A stretch of 64,000 nt of DNA, taken from assembly GCF_003148825.1 (NCBI RefSeq), contig NZ_QGGZ01000006.1:248001-312000 (forward strand). The letters run 5' to 3'. This DNA is from Streptomyces sp. CG 926. GTDB taxonomy: Bacteria > Actinomycetota > Actinomycetes > Streptomycetales > Streptomycetaceae. The notes under the pieces are model-generated. The model worked only from the letters and a program-made list of their open reading frames with translations, was not told the DNA's origin and did not search any database. Made by a program: the position numbers and the translations under genes. Shown here in pieces: positions 17,256 to 25,325 of this stretch (position 1 is its first letter; each line of letters starts with the position of its first letter).

Positions 17256-19700
17256 GTGGCGATGGAGCAAGTTCCCACCTCTCCTGGTGAGCGGCCCGAG
17301 GAGACGGGCGCCTCCCTCGAGCCTGCCTACACGGCCTCGGCGACGATCAGCGAGCAGGGCATCGTCACCGAGTGGAGCGAGGGAGCGACCCGGCTGCTCG
17401 GCTATGTGCCGTCCGAGGTCGTGGGACTGCCCGCCGCCCACCGGCTCGCCGATGTCCTCGGTGAGGCTGCGCGGCGGGTGCCGTCCGAGCAGGAGCGGTT
17501 CAGCGGCACGGTGGCCCTGCGCCACCGGGACGGTCACCGCATGGAGGTGGCCCTGCTCGCGCATCGCTGGACGTCCAGCGGCGGGACCACCAAGTGGTTC
17601 GTGGTGTCCGCCGTCGGGGGCGCGTCCCCCTCTCCCTGGGACGAACCCATGAAGGAATGGGCGTTCACCCAGTCCCCCTGTTTCCTGGCGATCTTCGACA
17701 CGGATCTGCGGCTGGTGCGGGCGAACGCGGGCATGGAGCGCACGCTCTCGCTCACGGAGGCCGAGATGCGGGGACTACGGCTGCCGGAGATCGCGCCGGA
17801 TCCCGTGAGCGACGAGACCGAGCGCCGGATGCGCCTGGCGCTGGATTCCGGTGAGCCGCAGTACATGGAGGCCTTCGTCCACCCGACGGGCGTCGCCGGA
17901 GAGCACGGTTGGGCCACCTCGCTGGCGCCGTTGCGGGACCCGGACGGCCGGGTGCACGCCGTATGTCTGGCCGCGCACGACCGCAGCGGGGTGGAGAGCG
18001 TCCAGCACCAGATGCTCCTGACGGACGAGGTCGACACCGCTGCCATCGGGACCACGCTGGACAGCGTCCGTACCGCGCACGAGCTGGCCGACGCCGCCGT
18101 CCCCCGGTTCGCCGATTTCGCGGTGGTCGACCTGTTGGAGCCGCTCCCGCGGGGGGACGAGCCGTCCTCGGTGCAGGCCGACGGTCCGGTGACCGTGTGC
18201 CGTGCAGCGGCGCGGTCGGTACTCGACGGGACCCCGGAGTCCAGCGTCGCCGTCGGGGACACCACCAGCTATCCGCCGCTGTCGCCGCCCGTCGAAGCGC
18301 TGGTCGAGGGCCGGGGCGCCGTGTACGGGGCCTTGGACCCGGCCCTCGCCCGGTGGGCGGCCCAGGACCCCGGGGCCGCCTGGATCGGTGAGTACGGGGC
18401 CCACTCGATCATGGTGGTACCGATGCGGGCCGGCGGTGGCACGCTCGGTGTGGCCGTCTTCAGCCGGCACCGGCGCCGGGAGCCCTTCCAGCAGGAGGAC
18501 CTGCGGGTGGCCGGGGAACTCACGGCCCGGGCGGCGGCCGGGATCCGCAACGCGTACCGGTCCGGCCGGGAGCACACCACGACCATGACCCTTCAACGCA
18601 GCCTGCTCCCGCACACACTGCCCGACCAGGCGGCGCTGGAGATCGCCTCCCGATACCTGCCGGCTGCCGGCGAAGCCGGTGTGGGCGGCGACTGGTTCGA
18701 CGTGATCCCGCTGTCGGGCGCCCGGGTGGCCCTGGTCGTGGGGGATGTCGTCGGCCACGGGATCCGGGCCACCGCCACCATGGGACGGCTGCGCACCGCC
18801 GTACGCACCCTGGCCGACGTCGACCTGGGCCCCGACGAGCTGCTGACCCACCTGGACGACCTCGTGATCCACCTGTCCGCCGACGAGGGCGACCCGGATT
18901 CCGGCGGGGAGACGGCCGGGGGCATCGGCACCACCTGCCTCTACGTGGTCTACGACCCGGTCATCCGCCGCTGCACGGTGGCCCGGGCCGGCCACCCGCC
19001 ACCGGCCGTGGTCTCCCCGGAGGGCTCCGTGTACCTGCTGGACGTCCCGGCCGGTCCCCCGCTGGGTCTGGGCGGCCTGCCCTTCGAGACGCTGGAGGTC
19101 GAACTGCCCGAGGGCAGCATCCTCGCCCTGTACACCGACGGTCTGTTGCAGGCCCGCGACCATGACATCGACGAGGCGTTGGACAGCATGTTCGCGGCCC
19201 TGGTCCGGCCGGCGGACACGCTGGACGCGGTGTGCGACCGCGTGCTGACGGCCATGCTGACGCACCGCCCGGACGACGACGTGGCCCTGCTCGTCGCCCG
19301 GACCCGGGGACTGCACGCCGACCAGGTCGTCGTCTGGGACCTGCCCTCCGACCCGTCCGTCGTCGCCACGGCCCGGCGCCAGACCACCGACCAGTTGACG
19401 GCCTGGGGGCTGGAGGAGGCCGCCTTCGTCACGGAGCTCCTGGTCAGCGAGTTGGTCACCAACGCGATCAGGTACGGTCAGCCGCCCATCCAGCTGCGGC
19501 TGATCCACGAGAAGAACAGCACCCTGATCTGCGAGGTCTCCGACGCGAGCAGTACCGCCCCGCACATGCGGCGGGCCCGGACGTTCGACGAGGGCGGTCG
19601 GGGTCTGCTGCTGGTGGCGCAGCTCGCCCAGCGCTGGGGCACCCGGCACGCGGCCATCGGCAAGACCATCTGGGCCGAGCAGTCCCTGACCGGTTTCTGA
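17256..19700 (+). CDS. PAS/GAF-sensing SpoIIE-type PP2C phosphatase with C-terminal anti-sigma-like kinase domain
   Basis: About 814 residues; starts at GTG 17256 or ATG 17262 are both possible. In order: a PAS-like domain (about 20-120), a second PAS (about 130-250), a GAF domain (about 280-430), an SpoIIE/PP2C phosphatase (about 440-640, with GGDWFDVIPLSGARVALVVGDVVGHG and DDDVALLVART), and an HATPase_c domain (about 690-814, with LVSELVTNAIRYG and GGRGLLLVAQL). In Streptomyces such proteins control sigma factors by partner switching: the phosphatase acts on an anti-anti-sigma factor and the HATPase binds it or the sigma factor. No such partner is encoded nearby. Confidence 0.9.
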   Translation: MAMEQVPTSPGERPEETGASLEPAYTASATISEQGIVTEWSEGATRLLGYVPSEVVGLPAAHRLADVLGEAARRVPSEQERFSGTVALRHRDGHRMEVALLAHRWTSSGGTTKWFVVSAVGGASPSPWDEPMKEWAFTQSPCFLAIFDTDLRLVRANAGMERTLSLTEAEMRGLRLPEIAPDPVSDETERRMRLALDSGEPQYMEAFVHPTGVAGEHGWATSLAPLRDPDGRVHAVCLAAHDRSGVESVQHQMLLTDEVDTAAIGTTLDSVRTAHELADAAVPRFADFAVVDLLEPLPRGDEPSSVQADGPVTVCRAAARSVLDGTPESSVAVGDTTSYPPLSPPVEALVEGRGAVYGALDPALARWAAQDPGAAWIGEYGAHSIMVVPMRAGGGTLGVAVFSRHRRREPFQQEDLRVAGELTARAAAGIRNAYRSGREHTTTMTLQRSLLPHTLPDQAALEIASRYLPAAGEAGVGGDWFDVIPLSGARVALVVGDVVGHGIRATATMGRLRTAVRTLADVDLGPDELLTHLDDLVIHLSADEGDPDSGGETAGGIGTTCLYVVYDPVIRRCTVARAGHPPPAVVSPEGSVYLLDVPAGPPLGLGGLPFETLEVELPEGSILALYTDGLLQARDHDIDEALDSMFAALVRPADTLDAVCDRVLTAMLTHRPDDDVALLVARTRGLHADQVVVWDLPSDPSVVATARRQTTDQLTAWGLEEAAFVTELLVSELVTNAIRYGQPPIQLRLIHEKNSTLICEVSDASSTAPHMRRARTFDEGGRGLLLVAQLAQRWGTRHAAIGKTIWAEQSLTGF

Positions 19701-19898
19701 GGGCGACGAGGACGCGTACAGAGCCTGGCGGTATGCATGGAAATGTCCCCTGTGACGCGCCTGTGACAGTTGACGGACACCGCCATGAAGTCCCGCCGAC
19801 AAGCTCTTTATCAGGGACAAACACCGACATTCAGGTATACGTCCCCTGCTTCCGAGGACGTGAGCAGTGATGACCAGGCCGATCCGTCGGAGGAAATC

Positions 19899-20141
19899 AT
19901 GAGTCTCACCCTCGTCGCCCCGCAGACCGAAGCCACCGCCACCGCCACCGCCCCCACCCTCGCCCCGCGCGAGCAGGAGGCGCTGCGACACATCGCCGCC
20001 GGTTGCACCTACCTGCAGACGGCCCGCCAGATGGGGCTCTCCAAGCACACGGTCGACGCCTACCTGCGCCGCATCCGCGCCAAGCTGAACATCAGCACCA
20101 CGGCCGAGATGACCCGCCTGGCCATCTCGATGGGGCTGTGA
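19899..20141 (+). CDS. Small LuxR-type helix-turn-helix regulator (HTH domain only)
   Basis: 80 residues from the ATG at 19899 with GGAGG eight bases upstream. After a Thr/Ala-rich N terminus of about 25 residues the rest is one LuxR HTH: LAPREQEALRHIAAGCTYLQ, then TARQMGLSKHTVDAYLRRIRAKLNI written as two helices and turn. There is no receiver or ligand domain. It follows the SpoIIE gene by about 200 bp on the same strand, so it may be the output regulator of that pathway. The open frame extends upstream to 19770, but without a ribosome site. Confidence 0.85.
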   Translation: MSLTLVAPQTEATATATAPTLAPREQEALRHIAAGCTYLQTARQMGLSKHTVDAYLRRIRAKLNISTTAEMTRLAISMGL

Positions 20142-20199
20142 CAGCCGCGGCGATCGCGCGGAATCCGACGGAATCCCGCAGGGAGGACGTCGACAGGAA

Positions 20200-20250
20200 G
20201 ACGTAGGCACGAAAAAGACGTAGGCACGAAGACGACGTAGGCACGAAGAC
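20200..20250 (+). repeat. Three tandem 17-bp repeats after the LuxR-type gene
   Basis: GACGTAGGCACGAA begins at 20200, 20217 and 20234, a strict 17-bp period, with 3 variable bases at the end of each unit. It is noncoding, lies between convergent genes, and is followed by a small hairpin at 20261-20273. Confidence 0.85.
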
Positions 20251-20260
20251 GACGGAGAAC

Positions 20261-20273
20261 GCCCGTGACGGGC
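20261..20273. terminator. Small GC hairpin between convergent genes
   Basis: GCCCG-TGA-CGGGC, 5-bp stem with a 3-nt loop, 8 bp before the stop of the minus-strand kinase gene. Weak on its own. Confidence 0.35.
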
Positions 20274-20281
20274 AAGGCGGT

Positions 20282-21298
20282 CTACGGGCCGCCGGGCAGG
20301 CCGTAGAACACCGGCCGGGCCCAGACCGGGGGCTCCCGCGGGGGCGTGGAGTCCCTCGGGGGGACGGGGGGTCGGGAATCCTTGCGCGACGGCGGATCGG
20401 CGTGACGGCCGATGCCGCCTCCAGTGGCGTCGCGTAGGGCGGTCACGAATTCGAGGCAGGACCCGTAGCGGTCCTCGGGGACCTTCGACAGGGCCTTGGT
20501 CAGTACATCGGCGGCGGCGGGAGCGATTCCCGGCCGCCGTTCCGTCAGTGGGGGCGGGGGGTCGTACTGGTGCGCCCACAGCAGCGCCGCGTCCTCCTCG
20601 CGCTGGAAGGGCGGCCCGCCGGCGAGGGTCTCGTAGACGACGCACGCCAGGCTGTAGAGATCGCACCTGCCGTCCACCGGCCTGCCGGAGATCTGTTCCG
20701 GCGCCATGTAGTCGAGCGTGCCGACGAACTCCCCGTCCGTGGTGAACCCGGTCAGTGCCAGCGCCTTCTTCGTCAGCCCGAAGTCCGTGAGATAGATGTG
20801 CTCGGGGTGATCGCTGTCGGTGCCCGCGGCGACCAGGATGTTGCCGGGCTTGACGTCCCGGTGCACGAGGTCGTGGTCATGGGCGGCGTCGAGCGCCGAT
20901 GCCACCTGGGCGGCGATGCGCAGGGCGGTCGCGACGGGCAGCGGGCCCTCGCGGTCCAGCAGGGCGCGCAGGTCCAGGCCGGAGACGTAGCGCATGGCGA
21001 TGTACAGGACGCCGTCGGTCTCGCCGGCTTCGAAGATGGGCACGATGTGCGGGTGGTCGATCGAGGCGGCCACCCGTGATTCGTGTGTGAAGCGGCGCCG
21101 GAAGGTCTCGTCACGGGCGCGCTCGGGGGCGATCAGTTTGAGCGCGACGGTGCGGTCGAGGCGCAGGTCCTTCGCGCAGTAGACGACGGCCATGCCGCCG
21201 CGGCCGATCATGCGCTCCACCCGGTAGCCGGCGATCTGCTTGCCGATGAGGCCCGACGCGCGGCCCGCGTACACGCTGAGGTTCGACACCTCACTCAT
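20282..21298 (-). CDS. Hanks-type Ser/Thr protein kinase, soluble
   Basis: 338 residues from the ATG at 21298 (GAGGGGG upstream). Kinase domain at about 25-285: glycine loop IGRGGMAVVY, lysine in VALKLI, catalytic loop HRDVKPGNIL, DFG in LTDFGLTKK, and the P+1 loop GTLDYMAPEQ. After the kinase there is only a 45-residue Pro/Arg-rich tail; no membrane helix or PASTA domain is present, so it should be cytoplasmic. It is convergent with the small LuxR-type gene. The substrate is not indicated by context. Confidence 0.93.
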   Translation of the reverse strand: MSEVSNLSVYAGRASGLIGKQIAGYRVERMIGRGGMAVVYCAKDLRLDRTVALKLIAPERARDETFRRRFTHESRVAASIDHPHIVPIFEAGETDGVLYIAMRYVSGLDLRALLDREGPLPVATALRIAAQVASALDAAHDHDLVHRDVKPGNILVAAGTDSDHPEHIYLTDFGLTKKALALTGFTTDGEFVGTLDYMAPEQISGRPVDGRCDLYSLACVVYETLAGGPPFQREEDAALLWAHQYDPPPPLTERRPGIAPAAADVLTKALSKVPEDRYGSCLEFVTALRDATGGGIGRHADPPSRKDSRPPVPPRDSTPPREPPVWARPVFYGLPGGP

Positions 21299-21430
21299 CG
21301 GACGTCCCCCTCGCCCGGCCGTGTGACGCCGCCGGACGCGGCAGGCCGCTCTCGCATACCTGGAAGTCTATCGACCGCCCCACCCGCACGCGCCGTGGAG
21401 CGGGACGGCCGCGGCGGACCCGCACCCCCA

Positions 21431-21485
21431 CCGCACGCGCACGGTGACCGGTCCCTGAGGGGAGCCGGTCACCGTGCGCGTGCGG
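21431..21485 (-). terminator. Perfect 21-bp inverted repeat terminator
   Basis: Bases 21431-21451 are exactly complementary to 21465-21485 (21 bp, 13-nt loop). It begins 12 bp past the stop of the secreted glycine-rich protein gene (21497) and is the longest perfect stem in the window. It would also insulate the kinase gene promoter. Confidence 0.85.
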
Positions 21486-21496
21486 GTCCATGGCGG

Positions 21497-22078
21497 TCAG
21501 TCGTCGTCGTTGCCGCCGGCGCCGCCGTTACCGCCGAGGCCGCCGGTGCTCCCGCAGCCGAAGCCGAGGCAGAGGCCGCCGTCGCCGCCGTTGCCGCCCT
21601 TGCCACCGTCGCCGCCGGGCAGTGCGACCCCGCCGGTGCCGCCGGTGCCGCCGTTGGCGCTGCCGTTGCAGGTCCCGGCGCAGATTCCGCCCTTGCCACC
21701 GTTCGTACCGTTGCCGCCCGGCACGCCCGTGGTGCCGTTGCCGCCGTTGGCACTGCCGTTGCACAGCCCGGCACAGATGCCGCCCTTGCCGCCGTCGGTT
21801 CCGTTCACCGATCCTTCGCAGTTGCCGGCACAGACCCGGTCACCGACGCGCACGCTGCCCTTGTCCACCTTGACCGCCTTGACCACCTTGACGCCGCCGA
21901 GCGGCGCCTTGCCGTGGAACCGGCCGCCGCCGGGACGTGCGTCGCCGCTGCCGAACGCGGAGACGGTCTGGGCGGAGGGCGCCGGGGCCGCGGAGGCGAC
22001 CGGTGCGATCGCACCCGCGCCGATCAGGGTCGCGGAGATGATGAGGCCGAGCCGGAACTTCGTGGATCGCGTGCGCAT
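21497..22078 (-). CDS. Secreted glycine-rich protein with repeated CAGxCxGS motifs
   Basis: 193 residues from the ATG at 22078 (AGGGAG upstream). A clear Sec signal peptide (basic start, LGLIISATLIGAGAIA, cleavage near VASAAPAPS) is followed by a linker with SVRVGDRV. The mature C-terminal half is Gly/Asn-rich with three copies of a cysteine module, CAGNCEGSVNG, CAGLCNGSANG and CAGTCNGSANG, and a final CLGFGCGS, spaced by GGxGG runs. The even, paired cysteines suggest disulfides or metal binding outside the cell. I do not recognise the family. It is first of three adjacent secreted Gly-rich proteins on the same strand. Confidence 0.75.
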   Translation of the reverse strand: MRTRSTKFRLGLIISATLIGAGAIAPVASAAPAPSAQTVSAFGSGDARPGGGRFHGKAPLGGVKVVKAVKVDKGSVRVGDRVCAGNCEGSVNGTDGGKGGICAGLCNGSANGGNGTTGVPGGNGTNGGKGGICAGTCNGSANGGTGGTGGVALPGGDGGKGGNGGDGGLCLGFGCGSTGGLGGNGGAGGNDDD

Positions 22079-22233
22079 GAGATTCTCCCTTGCCTGGAAA
22101 TTGCATTCCGTGACGCGGCTGCGAGATCCCGCTTTCCGCGTTTCTGTCGAGTGGGCCGATCGATGTCCGGCCGTTCGTTTCCCCGAGGTTCTTTCCGACG
22201 CCCCGGCCCGCTGCGGGCCGGGGCGCCGCGGCC

Positions 22234-22707
22234 TCACGAGCGGACGTCGTCGCCCATCAGGGCGAACCAGTCGCCGTCGACGTAGTACTTCTTCCAGGTG
22301 TCGATCTGCTTTTCCGAGATCTCGTACTTGTCGGCGATCTTCTTCGTGGTCTCTTCCTCGTCGTCGGCCGCCAGCACGATGATCGCGATGCGCACCTTGT
22401 CGACCACGGTCAGATCCGCCTTCGACTTGTCGGGCAGGTCCTCGAACTTGAAGCAGCCGACCCCGCCGGGCTGACCGGGCTCACCCGGCTGACCGGGCTC
22501 TCCGCCCCGGCCGCCCTTGCCACCCTCGCCGCCCTTGCCGCCGGCGCCGAACCCGACGCAGTGTTCGGGCCGGTCGGCCGGGGCCGAGGCGCTGATGCTC
22601 GTGGGGGTGTGGGACTGCGACGCCTGCGCGGCGCACGCCGTACCGGTGACGAGGGCCAGGGAGGCCGTGGCCAGGATGATCGGACGCTGCCAGGACTTCG
22701 TGAACAT
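22234..22707 (-). CDS. Secreted protein with collagen-like segment and C-terminal HTH-like region
   Basis: 157 residues from the ATG at 22707. Signal peptide PIILATASLALVTGTACAAQ; mature part begins Ser/Thr-rich. A short collagen-like run (GGKGGEGGKGGRGG, then GEPGQPGEPGQPGG) lies between two cysteines. The last 60 residues are quite different: charged and helical, with KVRIAIIVLAADDEEE and IADKYEISEKQIDTWKKYY, a pattern close to the helix-turn-helix of IS3-type transposase N termini or DUF1153. A DNA-binding-like fold on an exported protein is odd; it may be a structural reuse. No known function. Confidence 0.7.
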   Translation of the reverse strand: MFTKSWQRPIILATASLALVTGTACAAQASQSHTPTSISASAPADRPEHCVGFGAGGKGGEGGKGGRGGEPGQPGEPGQPGGVGCFKFEDLPDKSKADLTVVDKVRIAIIVLAADDEEETTKKIADKYEISEKQIDTWKKYYVDGDWFALMGDDVRS

Positions 22708-22761
22708 GGGGGGTTTCTCCGTTTCGGCACATACCGAGAGGGGGGTGGAGGTGGAGGGTGA

Positions 22762-22789
22762 GGGGTGGGGGCCCGAAGGCCCCCACCCC
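22762..22789 (-). terminator. 12-bp hairpin with CGAA loop
   Basis: GGGGTGGGGGCC and GGCCCCCACCCC pair perfectly over 12 bp around CGAA. It lies 27 bp beyond the stop of the gene at 22816-23418 and is a strong terminator for it. Confidence 0.8.
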
Positions 22790-22815
22790 GTTGAGCCGGG
22801 TGGTGCGAGGTGCGG

Positions 22816-23418
22816 TCAGAAGATGCTGCCGCCACCGGCGCCACCGTTACCGCCGGCGCCGCCGATCAGGCCACCGAGGCCGCCGTCGCCGGCCTTGCCG
22901 CCGTTGCCTCCGTTGAAGAAGCTGAAGCCGCCGTTGCCGCCGTTGCCGCCCTTACCGCCCTTGAGGAAGCCGTCGCCGCCACCGCCGCCGCCACCGGCGT
23001 TGCCGCCCTGGAGGACGCCGAAGCCACCGTCGCCACCGTTACCGCCGGCGCCACCGATCCGGCCTTCGCCGCCACCGCCGCCACCGCCACCGGCGCCGCC
23101 GAGCAGGAAGCCGTCTCCACCGGTACCACCGTTGCCGCCCTTACCACCGGTGCCCAGGACGCTGCCGCCACCGGAGCCACCGGCACCACCGGCGCCACCG
23201 ACGAGACCGCCGGTACCGCCCTTGCCACCGTCGCCTCCGGCGCCTCCACCGTTCGGGAGGGCCGTAGCCACGTAGGTGGCCACCGGAGCGGCCGAAGCCA
23301 TGGACGCCGGAAGCACAACGCCTCCTGTGACCACAGCGGCCGCGGCGACGAGAGTGGCGATGCGGAAACCGCGACGGGTGGAACGGGTGACATCGTTGCT
23401 GTGCATCTTGCGGTTCAT
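22816..23418 (-). CDS. Secreted PE_PGRS-like glycine-rich protein
   Basis: 200 residues from the ATG at 23418 (AGGAG upstream). The signal peptide IATLVAAAAVVTGGVVLPAS ends at ASAAP. The mature chain is over half glycine, built of GGxGG triplets with regularly spaced short inserts such as GLVGG, FLLGG, FLKGG, FSFFNGG and GLIGG. There are no cysteines. This looks like the glycine-rich part of mycobacterial PGRS proteins without the PE domain, so it is a low-complexity similarity, not proof of homology. It may form a beta-solenoid on the cell surface. It has its own terminator and probably its own promoter. Confidence 0.75.
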   Translation of the reverse strand: MNRKMHSNDVTRSTRRGFRIATLVAAAAVVTGGVVLPASMASAAPVATYVATALPNGGGAGGDGGKGGTGGLVGGAGGAGGSGGGSVLGTGGKGGNGGTGGDGFLLGGAGGGGGGGGEGRIGGAGGNGGDGGFGVLQGGNAGGGGGGGDGFLKGGKGGNGGNGGFSFFNGGNGGKAGDGGLGGLIGGAGGNGGAGGGSIF

Positions 23419-23656
23419 GACTTTCTCCTACAGTTCAAGAGGGCTGTTTGTACGTACCGGATTTCCGGGACGGTGCGGTGATATAGGCGAGAGAAGAGGT
23501 CCTAGGGGAGGTATTCCTTTTCTTTCGTCTGCCTCGTTCCGTTCCCGGTGAGGCCCGCACCACAAGTAAGCCCCGGGGGCCACACCCGGGTCATGTTCCG
23601 GAAAGTCGGGACTTGACACCCTCATGAACATCGGATAAAAGGTCGCCTCGACTGCC

Positions 23657-23960
23657 ATGAAAGCTGGGTTGGCCGCCGTGATGGCAAGGGTGGAGCGGCT
23701 GGTGCCCGACGGGTTATGGGAGTTGTTCCAGCGGGTGGTTCCGGTAGCGCCGGTGCGACCGCGAGGCGGAGGGCGACGTCGCGTGGCTGCGGCTACCACC
23801 GGGCTTCGGCCCGTCCGGGTCGACCGCGCACCGCCGCTTCACCGAATGGAGCCGAGCCCGAGTCTGGGGCACGTTGCACCGCCTGGTCTTGGATGAGCTC
23901 GGCGCACGTGGCGGACTGGACTGATCACGGTGTGCGATCGACTCGGTCGACACACGGCCC
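23657..23960 (+). pseudogene. IS5-family transposase, N-terminal remnant
   Basis: The frame from 23657 matches the usual N terminus of one IS5 subgroup (ARVERLVPDGLWELFQRVV, RPRGGGRRR) to about 23782. Similarity then continues in another frame (FGPSGSTAHRRFTEWSRARV, LHRLVLDELGARGGLD) after an apparent loss of about 20 residues. A nonsense codon TGA at 23921-23923 replaces the expected Trp before SRCAIDSVD. The similarity stops near 23960. It carries at least a deletion, a frameshift and a stop and cannot be active. Confidence 0.8.
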
Positions 23961-24419
23961 CCTGATCCGCCTGCGGGTCGACCGCCTGCCCGGCGGCGGT
24001 GACCCGCTTCCGCTCTGGCTGTGGTCCTCCGCCGCCGGCATGACCGGTACCGATGTCGATCTGCGCCGGCAGTCGTTCCTTCGGAGATTCGACCTGGAAC
24101 ACACGTTCCGGATGATCAAGCAGACGCTCGGCTGGACCCGCCCGAAGCTCCGCACCTCGGAAGCGGCAGACCGCTGGACGTGGCTGATCGTCGTCGCGCA
24201 CACCCAGCTCCGTCAGGCTCACCCCGGCCCGGGTCCGCCGGGGGTTCAGAAACCTCCGCCCCCACCTGCCCTGCCCGGCCCGTGCACCGAAACCCACCCG
24301 GCCAGGCCCCGGTAGACCCCTCGGCTCGAAAAACCAGCGACTCGCCACCCGCTACGACGTGGGCAAAACGGTCAAGCGACCCGAGAGCATCATCGAACGG
24401 AACCGATCCAGACCCTGAC
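23961..24419 (+). pseudogene. Second transposase, C-terminal remnant, frameshifted
   Basis: The segment encodes the C-terminal part of a larger Streptomyces transposase: FLRRFDLEHTFRMIKQTLGW and AADRWTWLIVVAHTQLR. The frame is lost near 24215-24300, and the expected end (KTVKRPESIIERN, stop at 24417-24419) appears in another frame. The 5' two thirds of the gene are missing; its place is taken by the IS5 fragment before it. Confidence 0.8.
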
Positions 24420-24455
24420 TAGGCCGCGGGAGTCCGCTTGTTTCAACCTCGGTGG

Positions 24456-24845
24456 TCACGTCGCGTCAGGGACGTAAGGCTCTGCTGCGACCTGGGCCAT
24501 CGTCCGAAGATTCGCAAAGTAGGAGGCGCAGTACTCCTCGTTGATCAGAGGAACGATCTTGTCGAGGTCTGCGATGCAGCCCCAGAGGTAGGCGATGCCA
24601 CTGCCGTCGAGCCCGCCCTTCAGCTCCCTCTGGACGAGGCCGGCGATGTCGGCGTCCAGGAGGACCAGATCTACGCCGTCGAAGTCCACACCGCGGAAGC
24701 CGTCGGGGAACAATGCGCGCAGGTGGTCCTCCCACAAACCGGCGAGTCCGCCTTCGGGCTGTGCTGCGCCCACGTCGGCGGCTGTCGCCTCTGCCGCGGG
24801 CGGTGGGCGAAGGAGCAGGGAGACGGCATCGAAGACGGCACGCAC
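24456..24845 (-). CDS. Hypothetical protein, probably truncated at its N terminus
   Basis: About 129 residues from a GTG at 24845; no good ribosome site is visible and the true start may be lost. The C-terminal 80 residues read like a normal folded protein (LVLLDADIAGLVQRELKGGL, LDKIVPLINEEYCASYFANL), with codon bias fitting a gene on this strand. I recall similar C termini in Streptomyces hypothetical proteins but no function. The N-terminal side runs straight into a transposase fragment and the C-terminal side is next to another, so this gene may be a decaying passenger or a truncated resident. Confidence 0.55.
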   Translation of the reverse strand: MRAVFDAVSLLLRPPPAAEATAADVGAAQPEGGLAGLWEDHLRALFPDGFRGVDFDGVDLVLLDADIAGLVQRELKGGLDGSGIAYLWGCIADLDKIVPLINEEYCASYFANLRTMAQVAAEPYVPDAT

Positions 24846-24880
24846 CAGGGCAACGGCCCGGATCGGACGGAGGGCTGCAC

Positions 24881-25239
24881 TTGACCGCAACGACGTTACG
24901 CAGCTGCTGCCGCTCCTCGCCGAGGTCCCGTCCATCGCCGGCCTGGTCGGGCGGCCGCGGCGGCGGCGGCCCGATGCGGTCCTCGGCGACCGCGGCTACG
25001 ACCACGACGAGTACCTTCGGCTCGTTCGGGCCCTGGGCATCAAACCGGTGATCGCCCGCCGCGGTGTCCCTCATGGGTCGGGGCTCGGGGTGCACCGGTG
25101 GGTCGTCGAGCGCACCATCGCGTGGTTGCACGGCTTTCGGCGCCTACGCGTCAGGTGGCAACGACGCGACGACATCCACGAAGCCTTCCTCGGCCTCGCG
25201 ACCTGCCTCATCACCCACCGCCACGTCCAACGCATCTGA
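24881..25239 (+). pseudogene. IS5-family transposase, C-terminal remnant
   Basis: About 119 codons beginning at DRNDVTQLLPLL, then DAVLGDRGYDHDEY (second catalytic Asp region), VHRWVVERTIAWLHGFRRLR (catalytic Glu) and ending LITHRHVQRI at a TGA. The reading frame is intact but the N-terminal part with the first catalytic Asp is missing. It belongs to a different IS5 subgroup from the fragment at 23657, so it is a third, separate insertion remnant. Confidence 0.82.
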
Positions 25240-25325
25240 CTGGGTCCTTGACCCTCAATGCGATCGACAGCTCGACACGTCCTCGGCAACGATGCGGTGC
25301 CGTCGAACCTTCACCAGGAGCCACC

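Noticed and set aside
22816..23240. Possible CRISPR-like or satellite repeats
   Set aside because: The periodicity comes from in-frame GGxGG codons; there are no conserved repeats with unique spacers.
22517..23481. Proline-rich or alanine-rich plus-strand frames
   Set aside because: They are reverse complements of the glycine-rich coding repeats on the minus strand, which have signal peptides and ribosome sites.
24456..24935. Longer 159-residue form of the hypothetical protein
   Set aside because: Its first 30 residues are antisense to a recognisable transposase segment, so the start at 24935 cannot be real.
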